Part shown: positions 1 to 11,969 of the stretch, in pieces | Layout: every line of letters starts with the position of its first letter | Numbering within the stretch: the stretch's first letter is position 1 | Made by a program: the position numbers and the translations under genes | Notes under the pieces: model-generated | Seen by the model: the letters and a program-made list of their open reading frames with translations, nothing else | What the model was told of the DNA's origin: nothing | The model's database searches: none | Source: Iris pallida | Taxonomy: Eukaryota > Streptophyta > Magnoliopsida > Asparagales > Iridaceae | Length of the DNA: 64,000 nt | Direction: 5' to 3' | Assembly: GCA_029216955.1 (NCBI GenBank) | Contig: JANAVB010009599.1 | Span: 5,975,710 to 6,039,709, forward strand

Positions 1-2735
1 ATGTTTGCAAGTATCCATATGTAAGTAAGTAACGTAATCAAGTATGAATGTATGCTATATATGAATGCCAACATGATAGGAATGTATGATGCCATATTAG
101 CACTTAGCACCATGTTCATATGTTAAAACCCCCTTCTACATGTTGGCAGTAACCCCAAGCATGAATACACATAAAGCCTACTTACTGTTATGAGTGAATC
201 CTTTGATGTATAAATAAACCCTTTTGTTATGATTAACACCCACACACACACATGCTAAAACTATGCTTTACATATTATTTCTTCTATGTGACACAATGAA
301 CCCTTGCTAAATGTTATCCTTCTAACATAACCCCCTCATACTTGAACACATTGTACTGCTATGTACACATTGCCATATCCACATTCATGTATCACTCACT
401 CCTTGTCTTTATACACCTTGCTTGTAATAAAAATATATATGAATAGATATATAATGTGTGTTTGATAACTTGTGTAGCTTTGTGATTTTGTGTGAGTGTT
501 AGTCTAGGCTTGGTTAGGCCTAATGAGACTTGTTAGTCTAGGTTTAGACCTAGTACTGCCTAGTTAACCTAGTTTGACTAGTACGGTTGACTAGAGTTGA
601 CCAGGAGTTGACTTTGACCTAGAATGACCTTGAATCATGTAGAATACATAGTAGAGCTTTATTTTACCATTTTGGACTTGTTGTGACTTGTGCTATTCTA
701 AATAGGAGCCAGACACCTCTCCTCGGACAGTACATTTCCTTTGGACATTCAGATAGCAGACGAGTACATTCTTTGATCATTTCATATCATGCTTAGAATT
801 ATTTTCCTGCTTTAAATTACTTTACTTGATACTGTCACGTTGGTCACACGGATTGGTACTATATGGATCCTTTCTTGAGATGTTATTCTTTAGGAGCATT
901 GAATATTACATGTTCTGTGCGTTTCACTTACATTGTGTATCACTATGCTTCTTGGTTCATTGATCACTTGTGACATGTACTCTCATGATCATAGAGTCTC
1001 TTTGAATCACCCACTTATGGGCATTCCCAGAATCACCCATTTATGGGCATCCATGTATCACCCTTCGGGGGCCATTGCATGGAATCATAATATAACCTGG
1101 CTGGATACTTGTGTATTGATTGGGGGTACGGGGGAGTAGAAGTAGACATGTGAATAATACCCAAGTAGTATCTCATCAGAATCACTCTGTAGTGTCTCAT
1201 CAGAATCTTCTATGCCATTTACATGTCTATATTGTACTCTGACTCACTAGCCACTGTTAGTTCTCTATGTATAGTAGATATTTCTATTACAGTTCTCTCT
1301 CTGTTTATATACTATATTTCTTCAGTTCATATATTTTACTTTACTGCATGATTATATTTTCTAACCTGCTATGATCTGTTGAGATGTATTGTGCTCGCTC
1401 CTGTCCTAACTGGACCTGTTGACAAATTTTACAGATAGCCTGGAGGTTGCCTGATAGCCTAGAGGAGACACAGTAGAGATTGTATAGATAGCTAGGGTTT
1501 TGCTTATAGCTTATTTTAAGTTGTCTTGAGTTGTATTTATGGATTACTGTATTTGAGCTATAAGATGTATTTCTGGGTTGTGTATCTTAGACACTTAGAC
1601 TTCTATCTGCTATATCTCTTTTGGATTTTATATTTTATCTATCTTCCATTATGCTCTACCTTAGATGTGATTGAGTTTACATTCTGCTATGTCACCCCCA
1701 TTCGGGAAGTATAAACTGCTTAGCCTTATACTGTTAGATGCATGAGACCTAGGACAGCGTTCTACCGCCGACACTGCGGCGTAGGCTGGACGTACCCGCG
1801 TCTCGTGCCCTAACTCTAGGGTGCGGGTCGTGATACTGCCGTCAATAGAGTGCATGTCATTGACTTTGTCACGATTATATCACGAGTTGTGTGTGAGTTG
1901 TGAGTATCTTGTAGTGGTCCTTTGCGTATTGGCTGATCACCCGTGCTCATGCGTAGGAATAACTATCAATAGATGCATGTTAGAAGACTTGACAGTTATC
2001 TATTATAAAACAGTGTTGTGGAAGTGACATGTGTTGGTGTGTCGTGATTACGATGCATGTACAGTATCATTGGGGGGAGGGGACAGCTATTAGCGTAGGG
2101 ACTATATTTATTTTTATACACATTTTGGGCCGATAGTGACTCGGATGAGCGCTACTTACTGCCCCGGGCCGATAGTGTCTCGTATGAGCGCTACTTGACG
2201 GCCATTCTCTATTTACTCTGCTGATCCTACAGCCCCTGCGTAGAACGTAGTCCTCAAAGTGCATATCACATAGATGGTTAGGGACTCAGTTTTGTTATAG
2301 TTTATAGTATTTTACTTATGCAGTTATAATGGCATGTTCTTCCTGTGTCTTGCTATATCCCTCTGAGGACCTGGTGATCTCTCCAGGTGTGTGTTTCATG
2401 ATTTCTTGCAGGTGCTCTAGCTAAGGCCATGTCTTCCATTCTCCGTGATGATTGCCCTTGGACTTGTCACTTGCTCTCGCTCGACCAATTCTTTCTTTGT
2501 ATATTTTTCCATATTTAATTTAGTTGGTAGTGGATTTGTCTCCGCCCAACTATTGTGTACATGACAAACTCAAAGTTGCTTTTATATCATTATTTATCTT
2601 CGTGGATGAGGTTTAGTGTCTTGGCTTTCTATATTTTACAGCTTATATATACATACGAGCCTTTCATTTACTCGTATGTATACAGCTGGCATGATTCGTA
2701 TCTAGTCACAAGTATTTTGGGACTGGGGCGTTACA
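1..2735 (+). repeat. Giant chromovirus-type LTR, 3' part, cut by the window edge
   Basis: This is the 3' part of a long LTR. It ends in GGACTGGGGCGTTACA at 2720-2735, and the next base resumes the copia LTR. The last 400 bases match the end of the solo LTR at 17405-21404 block by block: CCCTCTGAGGACCTGG, GGTAGTGGATTTGTCTCCGC, the TACAGCTGGCAT block, and an upstream CGTAGGAATAAC-like block. It holds no convincing gene; the short open frames look like chance. The 5' end and its target duplication are outside the window. It is inserted inside the 5' LTR of the copia element that follows. I infer a solo LTR because no internal chromovirus sequence follows it, but a full element to the left cannot be excluded. 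Confidence 0.8.
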
Positions 2736-2850
2736 CCAGGATAGATCGCATGTTAGATTTTCTCACTCTCTCTCTTTTTATTTCAGTAATATAGCTTCTT
2801 GTGTTTAGTTTTATTTTATTTCCCTATTCACCCCCCTCTAGGGTTCTATA
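2736..2850 (+). repeat. copia1 5' LTR, 3'-terminal remnant
   Basis: This remnant matches the end of the 3' LTR at 22627-23980, sharing GATTTTCTCACTCTCTCTCT, TTTATTTCAGTAATA and CTATTCACCCCCCTCTAG. It ends in TTCTATA where the 3' LTR ends in TTCTACA. The rest of this LTR lies beyond the giant LTR insertion, left of the window. Confidence 0.85.
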
Positions 2851-2851
2851 A

Positions 2852-2864
2852 TTGGTATCAAAGC
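2852..2864 (+). other. copia1 primer binding site
   Basis: TTGGTATCAAAGC starts two bases after the LTR end. It is close to TGGTATCAGAGC, the complement of the initiator tRNA-Met 3' end used by many plant copia elements. It primes minus-strand DNA synthesis. Confidence 0.85.
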
Positions 2865-2904
2865 TTTGTTCTTTTGATTTAGATTTACACCCTTAGAGTG
2901 ATCC

Positions 2905-4810
2905 ATGGCCACTAACCCTAGTATCAACACATTCCACAATGAGGGACACTCCACAAATAGACTTCTTCTATTTGATGGAACCAACTATAACTATTGGAAG
3001 ATTAGGATGAGCATTTATTTGAAGTCCATAGATTTCGATTTATGGGATTGTGTGATAAATGGTCTCCCTACTCCTTCCGGAGTTATTGAGGATGTTGTAT
3101 CTGACACCCTTAGGGACAAACTCACTGAGAATGTCAAGAAGCTTGCTAGTCGAGATGCTAAGGCTATGAACGCTCTTTACTATGCTCTCGATAGCAATGA
3201 ATTCAATAGGATCTCTACTTGCAAGACTTCAATGAGATTTAGAAGTTACTAGAAGTCACACACGAGGGAACATCACAAGTAAAAGAATCAAAGATTAGTA
3301 GACTCACACAAGAATATAAATCTTTTAAGATGAAACAAGATGAGTCTATTACTTGCATGTTTACTCGTTTCGGTGATTTCATTAACCCTCTTTCTTCTCT
3401 TGGTAACGAATATCCCGCTCATGAAAAGATCAGGAAAATTCTCAAAGGATTGACTAAAGGATGGAGTCCTAAAGCTATCGCCATCATTGAAGGGAACGAC
3501 TTGACAACCATGAACCTTGAGACCCTCATGGGGAAGCTTATCACTCATGAACTTGACATGAAAGATCGAGAGGAATCATCCATACAAGAGAATGAGAAGG
3601 AGAAGGCCAAAGAAAAGGAGAAGTCTCTGCCTCTCAAAGCTACAAAATCCTACTCAAAGGATAGCTCCGACGACAACGAGTCAGATGATGATGAAGAAAT
3701 AGCTTTCACAGCTAAGCATTTTCGAAAGTTCCTCAAGTTCAACAAAGCCAACCGCTTTAGACGAGGCAACGATAAAGATTCGGCGCGCTACCAATGCAGG
3801 GGAATCGGTCACATCAAGAGAGATTGCCCTATGACACGAAAGGACTCAAGTAAGTACGAGAAGCCTAACAAATGAAGCTCTTCCTACAGAAAATACACCA
3901 ACACCAGCATCTGGTGTGAGAGTGATGCTAACGACTCAGACAACGACAAAGACTGTAAACACAATGCAAACATTTGTCTCATGGCAACCGATGAGGTACT
4001 CGATGATCTCTTTTTGAATACTCACACTTATGATGACTTGGAAAATGCTATTCTGAACTACACGAGGAACACAAAGGTGTTAGAAATAAGTACAAGAAAT
4101 CTCTAAAAGAGGTGGATGTACTTCAACTTGAAGTAGAAAGACTCTCTAACATCATTATTGATGTACAAGGAAAATCTTCTACCTCCGACACGGATGAGAT
4201 AGAGTCTTTGCGACTCAAGTTACAAGAATCTCAAGTTATCATTGAGAAAACGGATGATGAGATTCAATCACTCAGAAGGGCTTATGATTTTGTTATGCAT
4301 AAAGTTCAAACTGCAAATAGAAGAGAATATGATACTTCTACTAAGTATAATGATCTTCTTGTGCAGAGTAAGAAACTAGGTGATAAGAACACTACTCGTA
4401 CACATGCTCCAAGACACGCCTACACTCATCACAATACTAGTCACAATTCTTACATGAACAAGAACACAACACACAAGTCCTATCCTAACACAAAGAAAGG
4501 ACCCTTTGTTAAGAAGAACACCTTACATCATGCCCTCTATTATCATCATCATTACACTCATGATAGAACTACTTGCATTAAAGCTTCGCATGTGCATAAC
4601 ACTCACACATTCTCTTCTAAATCTTCTATGATGTGCAACTATTGTGGCTTACTTGGACATACTTCTAATTATTGTCTAACAAGGAAACAAGTTGATATGA
4701 AAGTTTATAAATGGGTTCCTAAGACTAACAATCAAGGACCCAAACAATCATGGGTACCAAAATGTTCATCTTCAACTAATGTTGTAGGTGAAGAATCCTT
4801 CTCATGCTAG
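2905..4810 (+). pseudogene. copia1 gag (capsid-like protein), frameshifted
   Basis: This encodes the structural protein that packages element RNA. It starts at ATG 2905, 40 bases after the primer site. The N-terminal part (2905-3240) contains LLLFDGTNYNYWKIRM, typical of copia gag of the DUF4219/UBN2 type. A one-base loss near 3237 shifts the frame, and an expected TGG (Trp) codon just after it reads TAG. The reading continues at about 3330-3875 with an acidic and lysine-rich linker and a zinc knuckle, CRGIGHIKRDC (CX2CX4HX4C spacing broken by one missing residue). After further breaks at 3876-4111, an open frame at 4112-4810 has coiled-coil-like heptads, a His/Asn/Thr-rich linker and a second zinc knuckle CNYCGLLGHTSNYC near 4639-4680. 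It overlaps the protease frame at 4788. The product is not functional. Confidence 0.85.
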
Positions 4811-7800
4811 AAGCAAGTGGATCCTCGATAGCGGTTGTTCACGGTACTTGACCGGTGATGCTTCACTTTTTACAATGCTATCGATGAAGAAAGAAGGACA
4901 TGTATCCTTTGGTAACAATCTAAAAGGCCACTTCATAGGAAACGGTAATATCGATTCCCCTCCTTATCTTTGTATTAAGAATGTTTGTCTTGTTACAAAT
5001 CTCAAACACAATCTTCTCAGTATCAGTCATCTTACGGATAATGGTTATGATATTATGTTTGTTAAACTCAAATGCTTTATTACCAATAGCTCTAGTAGAT
5101 CTACAGTATATGATGGCATTAGAGAAAACAATATCTATGTTCTCTATCTTGTTGAAGGTACTAACAATGACAGGTGCTTAGTTGCAAAGAACGATGAAAG
5201 TTGGCTTTGGCACATGAGGCTCAGACACGCCAACATGGATACCATTTCCCGTCTTACAACCAAGAAGCTTGTACGAGGACTTCCAAGTATCTCCTTCAAA
5301 AAGGATATGGTGTGTGAAGAATGTAAGAAAAGTAAGTTGACCAAGTCATCCTTCAAATCCATCAACTCTGTGAGTACCACTAGACCACTTCAACTTATTC
5401 ATATGGATTTATTTGGTCCTAGTAGAGTAGCTAGTCTTGGAGGCAAACTTTATGCTTTTGTTTTGGTTGATGATTTTTCGAGATTTACTTGGATCATTTT
5501 TCTTGCTAGTAAAAGTGATATTTTTCGTGAATTTGTTGCATTTTGTAAACGTGTTCAAAATGATAAAGGCATTTCTATTAACAAGATTAGAAGTGATTAT
5601 GGAGGAGAATCTGACAATGCCGATTTTAAAAGATTTTGTGAAAAGAATGGTTTTGGTCATGATTTTGCTTGGCCACAAACTCCTCAACAAAATGGTGTTG
5701 TGGAGGGAAAGAATAGAACCCTTGGCGATATGGCCCGGGTTATGTTAAACCAATATAAGCTCCCCCAATACTTTTGGGCGGAAGCCGTAAACACGGCATG
5801 TCATGTTATAAATAGGGTCTTGATTAGATCTATATATAAAAAGACTCCTTATGCGCTTTGGTTTGACAACATTCCCTCTATTGAGTATTTTAAAGTTTTT
5901 GGATGCAAATGTTTTATTTTGAATAACAAGGACAACCTAGGCAAGTTTGAAGAAAAAGTGTATGAAGGTATTTTTCTTGGCTACTCAATACATAGTAATA
6001 GTTTCCATGTCTTTAATAAAAGAAGTCTCGTTGTCGAAGAGTCAATTAATGTCTCTTTTGATGAACTTAACTCTTCTACATCCTCCTCATCCGATGATAC
6101 TGAGGACATCTCTTTTGGTTTGGAGAACTCTTCTATTGGAGATCCTCGTCCTTCATCTAACAATGAAATTCTGACCCCTTCAACAGAAGATTCTCCACCA
6201 CTCGAGCCTCCTCAAGAGGATCTCCCAAAGGAATGGAGATTTGTCCCTAATCATCGTAAGGAACTTATCATTGGTGATCCTTCATCCCGTGTAAGTACTA
6301 GAACCTCCACTCATGATCTTTGTGCAAACGTGGCTTTTATTTCTCAAATAGAGCCTGAAAATATTAATGATGCTTTTCATGATGAATTTTGGATGCTAGC
6401 GATGTAAGAAGAGCTAAATCAATTAGAGCGAAATAAGGTTTGGGAACTTGTCCCTAAACCTAACAACCACCCCATTATTGGAACTAAATGGGTGTTTCAC
6501 AATAAACTTAATGAAGATGGCATAGTGACTCGTAACAAAGCCCGATTGGTTGCTCAAGGCTATAACCAAGAGGAAGGCATTGACTACGATGAAACCTATG
6601 CTCCGGTTGCTCGTCTTGAATCCATTCGCATGCTATGTGCTTTTGCTTGCTTTAATGATTTTAAACTATTTCAAATGGATGTCAAATGTGTGTTTCTAAA
6701 TGGTATTATTAAAGAGGAATTTAATGTTAAGCAACCTCCAGGCTTTGAAGATTTTCAATTTTCTCATCACGTCTTCAAACTACACAAAGCCCTTTATGGC
6801 TTCAAACAAGCTCCTCGTGCTGGTATGAGCTCCTTAGTTCCTTCCTCATTTCTCACAATTTTTCTAAGGGCAAAGTCGACACCACACTTTTCATCAAATC
6901 CCTTAATGGTACTCTTTTATTAGTACAAATTTATGTCGACGACATTATCTTTGGTTCTACTAACAGTGCACTTTGTGTAGAATTTGCTAAAGTAATGCAG
7001 GATGAATTTGAAATGAGAATGATGGGCGAACTATTATTCTTTTTGGGCTTACAAATCAAACAAGGACCCAAAGGAACTTTCATCAATCCAGCCAAATATA
7101 CAAAGGATCTCCTCAAATGCTTCAAATTTGACTCATCCAAATCAATGAGAACTCCTATGGCAACAATGACAAAACTTGATAATAATGAAGATGGTACTTC
7201 GGTCGACATTCGTAAGTATCGAGGTATGATCGGTAGCTTACTCTATCTAACTACTAGTCGACCTGATATCATGTTTAGTGTATGTCTTTGTGCACGATAC
7301 CAAGCAAATCCAAAGGAATCGCACTAATGTGATGTAAAGTGTATTTTTCGATATCTCAAAGGCACCATTAATATGGGACTTTGGTATCCGAAATCTTCAT
7401 CCTTTGAGCTTTATGGCTTCTCGGATGTAGATTTTGTCGGATGTAAAAATGACCGAAAAAGCACTAGCGGTACATGTCAATTCTTTGGAAAATCCTTGGT
7501 ATCGTGGTTTAGTAAGAAACAAAATCCTGTTGCTCTTTCAACCACTGAGGCCGAGTATGTAGCGGCCGGATACTGTTGTGCACAAATTCTTTGGATGTCA
7601 CAAACACTTGTAGACTATGGCATTTTTTCGACTTGCACTTCTATTAAATGTGATAATACTAGCTCGATAAATCTCACAAAAAACTCGATTTGTCACTCTC
7701 GTAAGAAGCACATTGATATTAGACACCATTTTCTTCGTAACCATCAACAAAAAGGGATATCCGTCTTGATTTCATTCACAATACTTATCAATTGGCCGAC

Positions 7801-7860
7801 ATTTTTACCAAACCACTGCCGGAGGATCGTTTCGTATTTCTCTGCCAAGAATTAGGCATC
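4788..7860 (+). pseudogene. copia1 pol: protease, integrase, reverse transcriptase, RNase H
   Basis: This is the polyprotein for processing, integration and reverse transcription. The protease motif WILDSGCSRYLTGD is at about residues 11-24 of the 4788 frame. The integrase zinc finger follows (LWHMRLRHAN, then CEECKKSK), and then the catalytic core with MDLFGP, SDYGGE and PQQNGVVEGKNR (the DDE set). A TAA at 6405-6407 replaces an expected glutamine codon at the integrase/RT linker. Reverse transcriptase continues at 6408-6923 (NKARLVAQGYNQEEGIDYDE, MDVKCVFLNG). After a deletion near 6830 the catalytic YVDDIIFGS lies at about 6932-6958, and 6995-7327 holds the palm-thumb part. RNase H follows at 7373-7750 (STTEAEYVA, CDNTSSI, HIDIRHHF). 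One base is missing near 7755, and the frame then ends with the usual LADIFTKPLPEDRF. At least two indels and two or more stops make it inactive. Confidence 0.9.
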
Positions 7861-8084
7861 ATTCTTTTTGGCACTTAGCTCCCCTCCAACGGTTCACCGA
7901 CCGTATACGGCGGCGTACCGACGACAGCCCCCATTTACTCCGATCATCAATTAACTTATATTTTCAAAAATTTCCAACCCTTTCTAATTCCCCTTCTTTT
8001 TTTTTATAAAATCAACCTTCTTCTTCTTCTTCTTCCTCCTCTTCATTCTTCATCACTTCTCCATCATACTTCTCCATCAACCCC
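7861..8084 (+). other. copia1 spacer and leader before the env-like ORF
   Basis: This short noncoding spacer contains a TATAAAA-like stretch at about 8004-8010, then a CTT/CCT-rich tract (about 8013-8050) and the ATG at 8085. It could be an internal promoter and leader or part of a spliced transcript; the sequence does not decide this. Confidence 0.35.
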
Positions 8085-9315
8085 ATGGCCACTCACAAAC
8101 GTCCTCGCTTCTCCTCCACCGTTGCGAACCCGTTCACCCCCGTGCCTCTTCCTAATGACTATTATCCAAAAAATTTCACCTCCGCCCTAGCTACCGACGC
8201 TTGGTTCCAACATTTTGACAACCACAACGTCTTTAAGGGTAAGGCTATCAACTGGAATCTTTTCTACGGCCATCTCTCCCTTTTTGAGTCGGTCGGCCTC
8301 TCATATCTTCTGTGGCGTCAGGTGCCCGTCTACCCGGCAGCGGTACGCCTATTCTACTGTAATCTCGTTCCCGATCTCCAAAACAATGCCATCGAGACCA
8401 TGGTGATTGATCGCCACTTTCGCCTGACGGCTCGAGATATTGTCGAGATTCTCGAAGTCCCTAACAAAGGAGATGCTCTGCCGACCTTGGCCGGTCTCTA
8501 TCCCTCTGTCGAAGTCTCCTTTGACGAGTTCTGTGCCATCATTTGCAAGGGACCCAATCCTACGACCATTCTGGCCCTTTCTAAGCAGTTGGAGCCCTTT
8601 TACTACGAGCTCCATTGAATCATCTGCCACACCATCTACCCCAAGGCCAGAAACTACGATACGATCACCAATGACACACTCGTCTTCATGTACTACCTCT
8701 ACTCCAAGAAGACTTGGTCGTTTCCCAAGATCCTTCTTAATGCTTTCTTCTTTGTCCTGCCCGTCGAAAAATAGTCCCTCAATTATGGAGCCTTCATCAC
8801 TCTTATCCTTGAGGCGAAGAACGTAGATCTCTCCATCTGCTAGTCGGACGACGTACCCTCATTTCTTGCTATTTCCCGTTCTACCCTTGGTGCATCCATG
8901 TCTTGTGCATCTTCCTCCCATGAACCGTCGGCCGCTTCTCCTGCTGCGCCATCTTTTGTGCCTCCTCCATCCGGATGGTTCATGCCGCTGACCTAGCAGC
9001 ATTTTGACATGCGCATGGCTCAGGCGGAGGAGCAGATGCGGCCAACACCCATGGCCTTGGGAATCTTATCCAGAGCCGCTTTCATGACCAGACCTATTTC
9101 ATCCAGCGAACTCTCCAGGACCGAAATGCCTATCTGGATCTCAACCTTCAGGATCCCCAGTACCAAGGCTCCTGCTTCTCTGGCCCCAACGCCTACGGCT
9201 TCATGTACCCGGACGGCGTGGATCCTTTCGGTGCTTTTTACGGTGCTCAGGATGGGGAGGACGATGATCCGGTGGATGAGCAGTTACGTGCTCCTGTTGA
9301 TGGTGGTAGAATAAA
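8085..9315 (+). pseudogene. copia1 additional env-like ORF (plant transposon protein domain)
   Basis: The open part is 8085-8618 (177 residues) in a proline-rich leader context (MATHKRPRFSS). The stretch around VPVYPAAVRLFYCNLVP and RHFRLTARDIVEILEVPNKG is the pattern seen in the extra ORF of SIRE/Maximus elements, annotated as 'putative plant transposon protein'. After a TGA at 8616-8618 the same frame continues through further stops at about 8772 and 8841. It ends in Ser/Pro/Ala-rich and Tyr/Gln-rich sequence to about 9315. Its role is unknown; the 'env-like' label is historical, and I see no convincing signal peptide or membrane segment in the intact part. It sits about 230 bases after pol, as expected for this lineage. 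Confidence 0.7.
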
Positions 9316-9645
9316 TTGGTGTCCTTTTAATGTGTGTCCTTTGAGGTCCTTCGGGGACCAGTAGTTTGTTTTTATGTTGTGTGTGGTCCTTCGGGGACTA
9401 TTTCTTATGTTTTGATAATGTCTTGCTCACTCTCGTCAAGGAGAGTTTTATCTTTCTTTTATGTAGTCACGAGCATGTACCCTATTTCTATATATAATAT
9501 ATGCATGCTTTTGTCCACCATATTGCTTTTCATGTTTATTGCTGAATTTTTTATACTTAATTCCCATCTTTGATTAAGTGACAAAGGAAAAGAAAATGTA
9601 TTGAGGGGGAGTTGTCTACCTACGGGGGAGTCACTCCCTGAAGAT
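9316..9645 (+). other. copia1 3' untranslated region up to the CACTA1 insertion
   Basis: This AT-rich noncoding stretch holds GGTCCTTCGGGGAC repeats near 9345-9400 and two GGGGGAGT blocks near 9605-9631. It ends with GAT (9643-9645), the left copy of the CACTA1 target duplication. The copia sequence resumes at 22584 with the second GAT. Confidence 0.8.
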
Positions 9646-10195
9646 CACTACTAAAATACAACGATTTAGCGACGGCCCTATCCGTCGTTAATCCATCGCT
9701 AATTGAAATTACCGATGGATTACCGACGGATACAGGCTGAAAATATCCGTCGGGAATAACCTCGTCGCTAAAACTAGTCTGTCGCTAGTACGTCGGTCGC
9801 CGACTACTTAGCGACGGATTACCGTTGGCTTCGTCAAACCTTTAGCGACAGCTAGCCGACGATTTTCGGTCAACTTTGACAGTTTAAAATTTTAATGTAG
9901 CATCATTTAGCGACGGACAAACCGTCGCTAAACCGTCGTTAAATGCGTATTAGAGGGTTTCTGATACATAAAATATGTCGCTAATCCGTCACTAATCCGT
10001 CACCAACCTCGTCGGATTAGCGGCGGAGTAGCGACGGATAATTCGTCGACAGGCTCCTGGATATCTTTCATAATTCTAGGACCTTGGCGATGGATAACCC
10101 GTCGGGTTTTAGTCGCCCATCTGTCGCTAACTAGGAATCCCCCAGTTAGCGACGGATAGTCCGCCGGAAAGTGGCCGCCAGTCCGTCAGTATCTG
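9646..10195. repeat. CACTA1 left terminal inverted repeat and subterminal repeats
   Basis: The terminal repeat starts CACTACTAAAATACAACGAT. It is followed by many copies of TTAGCGACGG or its complement CCGTCGCTAA, in both orientations, up to about 10190. In En/Spm these subterminal motifs bind the TNPA-type protein; by analogy this block is the transposase-docking region. Confidence 0.9.
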
Positions 10196-10224
10196 GGAAT
10201 ATTTTGAAAAAAATAGCATAAAAC

Positions 10225-10500
10225 TGGACATTCCCAATATACACAATTCTAATATACAAAACACACAAATAATCCCAAGCAATTCCAATATACACAATTC
10301 CAAAATACAGAACACAAATATTCAATATCCAAAAAAATAAATATCTCAAGCACAAATATATAAATCACACAAATATTCTAATATACAAAACACACAAACA
10401 ATTCCAACACACAAATATCCCAAGCATTCAAATTGTTCACACAAAACACACAAATATTCAATATTTAAACACAAATATTCAATATTCAATAAAAAAATTG
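10225..10500. repeat. Degenerate AT-rich repeats downstream of the small ORF
   Basis: Irregular repeats of AATATACAAAACACACAAAT and AATATTCAATATCC. They lie just 3' of the minus-strand small ORF at 10542-10907 and are probably its 3' untranslated region. A weaker run of AATACAAAT units sits in the same place after the second small ORF, at about 13195-13270. Confidence 0.55.
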
Positions 10501-10541
10501 ACTTTGGCCTCAGCAAAGACCGCAAGTCAGACAATGAATTC

Positions 10542-10907
10542 TCACAGCCAGGGATCATAGTTGCGTTGAGGCATGTACCATTCTATCAGCCACTTTGCAT
10601 ACGAAGGGTGAATCTGGTTGAGGTCTTCTGTAGGGACGGGAGGGTCAGTCCCGATGCTACTACTCTCTGACGGTGGCTCCTCCTTAACTTCAATCTTGGG
10701 AGCAATCTCTTCCCTGATGGTCATCGGTTCTTTCTTGACCTCGACCTTTGGTAACACCTCCTCCTTAACAGTCACCGGCTCTTGTTTGACGATGGGGACT
10801 TCCTCTGTATCGACCTCCAAGGGTTCCTTGTCTCGGCCCCTTCCTCGGCTAGCAGCACCACCACGGGGAGTCTTAGGAGCCATCTCTCTGACAACAGAAA
10901 TTTTCAT
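10542..10907 (-). CDS. Small acidic KEE-repeat protein of CACTA1, copy A
   Basis: This 121-residue frame begins MKISVVREMAPKTPRGG; the second Met (MAPKTPRG, 10880) is the better start because the paralogue at 13280-13513 begins MAPMTRGAARR. The N-terminus is basic and RG-rich (GRGRDKEP). The middle has about four imperfect VKEE/VKKE/IREE repeats with valine and proline, giving strong acidic/basic periodicity. The C-terminus is hydrophobic and aromatic, PSYAKWLIEWY. I do not recognise a known family. The paralogue shares the start, the KEEV motif and a P-[ST]-Y-[AS]-[KR]-W-L tail, so this is likely a real gene or exon rather than chance. It may continue by splicing. Function is unknown; element-encoded DNA binding is one guess. 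Confidence 0.5.
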   Translation of the reverse strand: MKISVVREMAPKTPRGGAASRGRGRDKEPLEVDTEEVPIVKQEPVTVKEEVLPKVEVKKEPMTIREEIAPKIEVKEEPPSESSSIGTDPPVPTEDLNQIHPSYAKWLIEWYMPQRNYDPWL

Positions 10908-11160
10908 ATAGGGTAAAGAAATTTACTCAAATTATAAAAAAAAGAAGTTTATCGAAATTGTAATCGGAGTAATGAAACGATATTGGAGATAGCATATCGT
11001 AGTGGTCGGACGGGAGGGGGGTGACGTGCCACCACCCATGGCGCGCTAGGGGGACGGCTACAAATAACAGGGACACTGACGCACAAATACCGCTCGAGTG
11101 AGTCAAAGGCATGCAGCCACTTCCCTCCCTCCATTCCTCCTCTCCCTCTCTCATGCTACC

Positions 11161-11731
11161 AACAGGAAGGATCAGTGCTTTCTAGTTCTCTTCCATCCAT
11201 CAATTCCTCCGTTCTGATCAAGCTTCTTCCTTCTCCTCTCCTCCACCATGGTTCTAGACCCATCTGCTCCTTCCTACTTCCCTTCTTTTTATTTGACTCT
11301 CTCAGCCACATATGATATCCAGCTCAAGTGTAGAGTCGGGGGAGAATAAGTGGGCAGGAAGAGGAGGGGGAAGCAGCACAGCCGGCGGCATGACCTGGAG
11401 GAAGTACAGATGTTTTGCTGGAGGTGCTGGCGATTTTCCTAGGATGGTGTTGAGGAGCAAGTGTAGAGTCGGCCGAAGGAGCCTGTACTTCCTCCAGGTT
11501 ATGCTGCCGGCTGTGCTGCTTCCCCCTCATCTTCCTACCCACTTCTTCTTCCCCGACTCTACACTTGAGCTGGATATCATATGTGGCTGAGAGAGTCAAA
11601 TAAGAAGAAGGGAAGTAGGAAGGAGCAGATGGGTCCAGAGCCATGGTGGAGGAGATGAGAAGAAAGAAGCTTGATCAGAACGGAGGAATGGATGGATGGA
11701 AAAGAACTAGAAAGCACTGATCCTTCCTGTT
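11161..11731. repeat. Long hairpin A in CACTA1
   Basis: The arms 11161-11408 and 11484-11731 (about 248 bases each) are near-perfect reverse complements, around a 75-base loop. For example, AACAGGAAGGATCAGTGCTT at the left edge pairs with AAGCACTGATCCTTCCTGTT at the right edge. The left arm extends outward by CTCTCTCATGCTACC, whose partner lies at 11826-11840 beyond a roughly 95-base interruption. A transcript through it would form a long double-stranded RNA. Open frames inside are by-products of the symmetry. Confidence 0.92.
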
Positions 11732-11969
11732 GTAAGAACTGTAAAAAGTGAGAAAGGAGAGGGGGTCTTTGATTTTTGCGTTTATCATCATTAGAGGGAG
11801 CAGCACTGGAAAAGTTGTGACGTTGGTAGCATGAGAGAGTAAAAATCTGTATCACAAGACTAAGATAATTACTATGTAATCATGTACTCACCAATAACCG
11901 AATGTAACTGGAGTCGTTGGGCCTATCGTGCAGTAATTGGTTGATCCGCTGGTATAGGCCGGATGTACT

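Noticed and set aside
11312..11855. Several ORFs of about 90-106 codons within and beside hairpin A
   Set aside because: The two arms give mirrored frames; no motif or homology to known proteins is visible.
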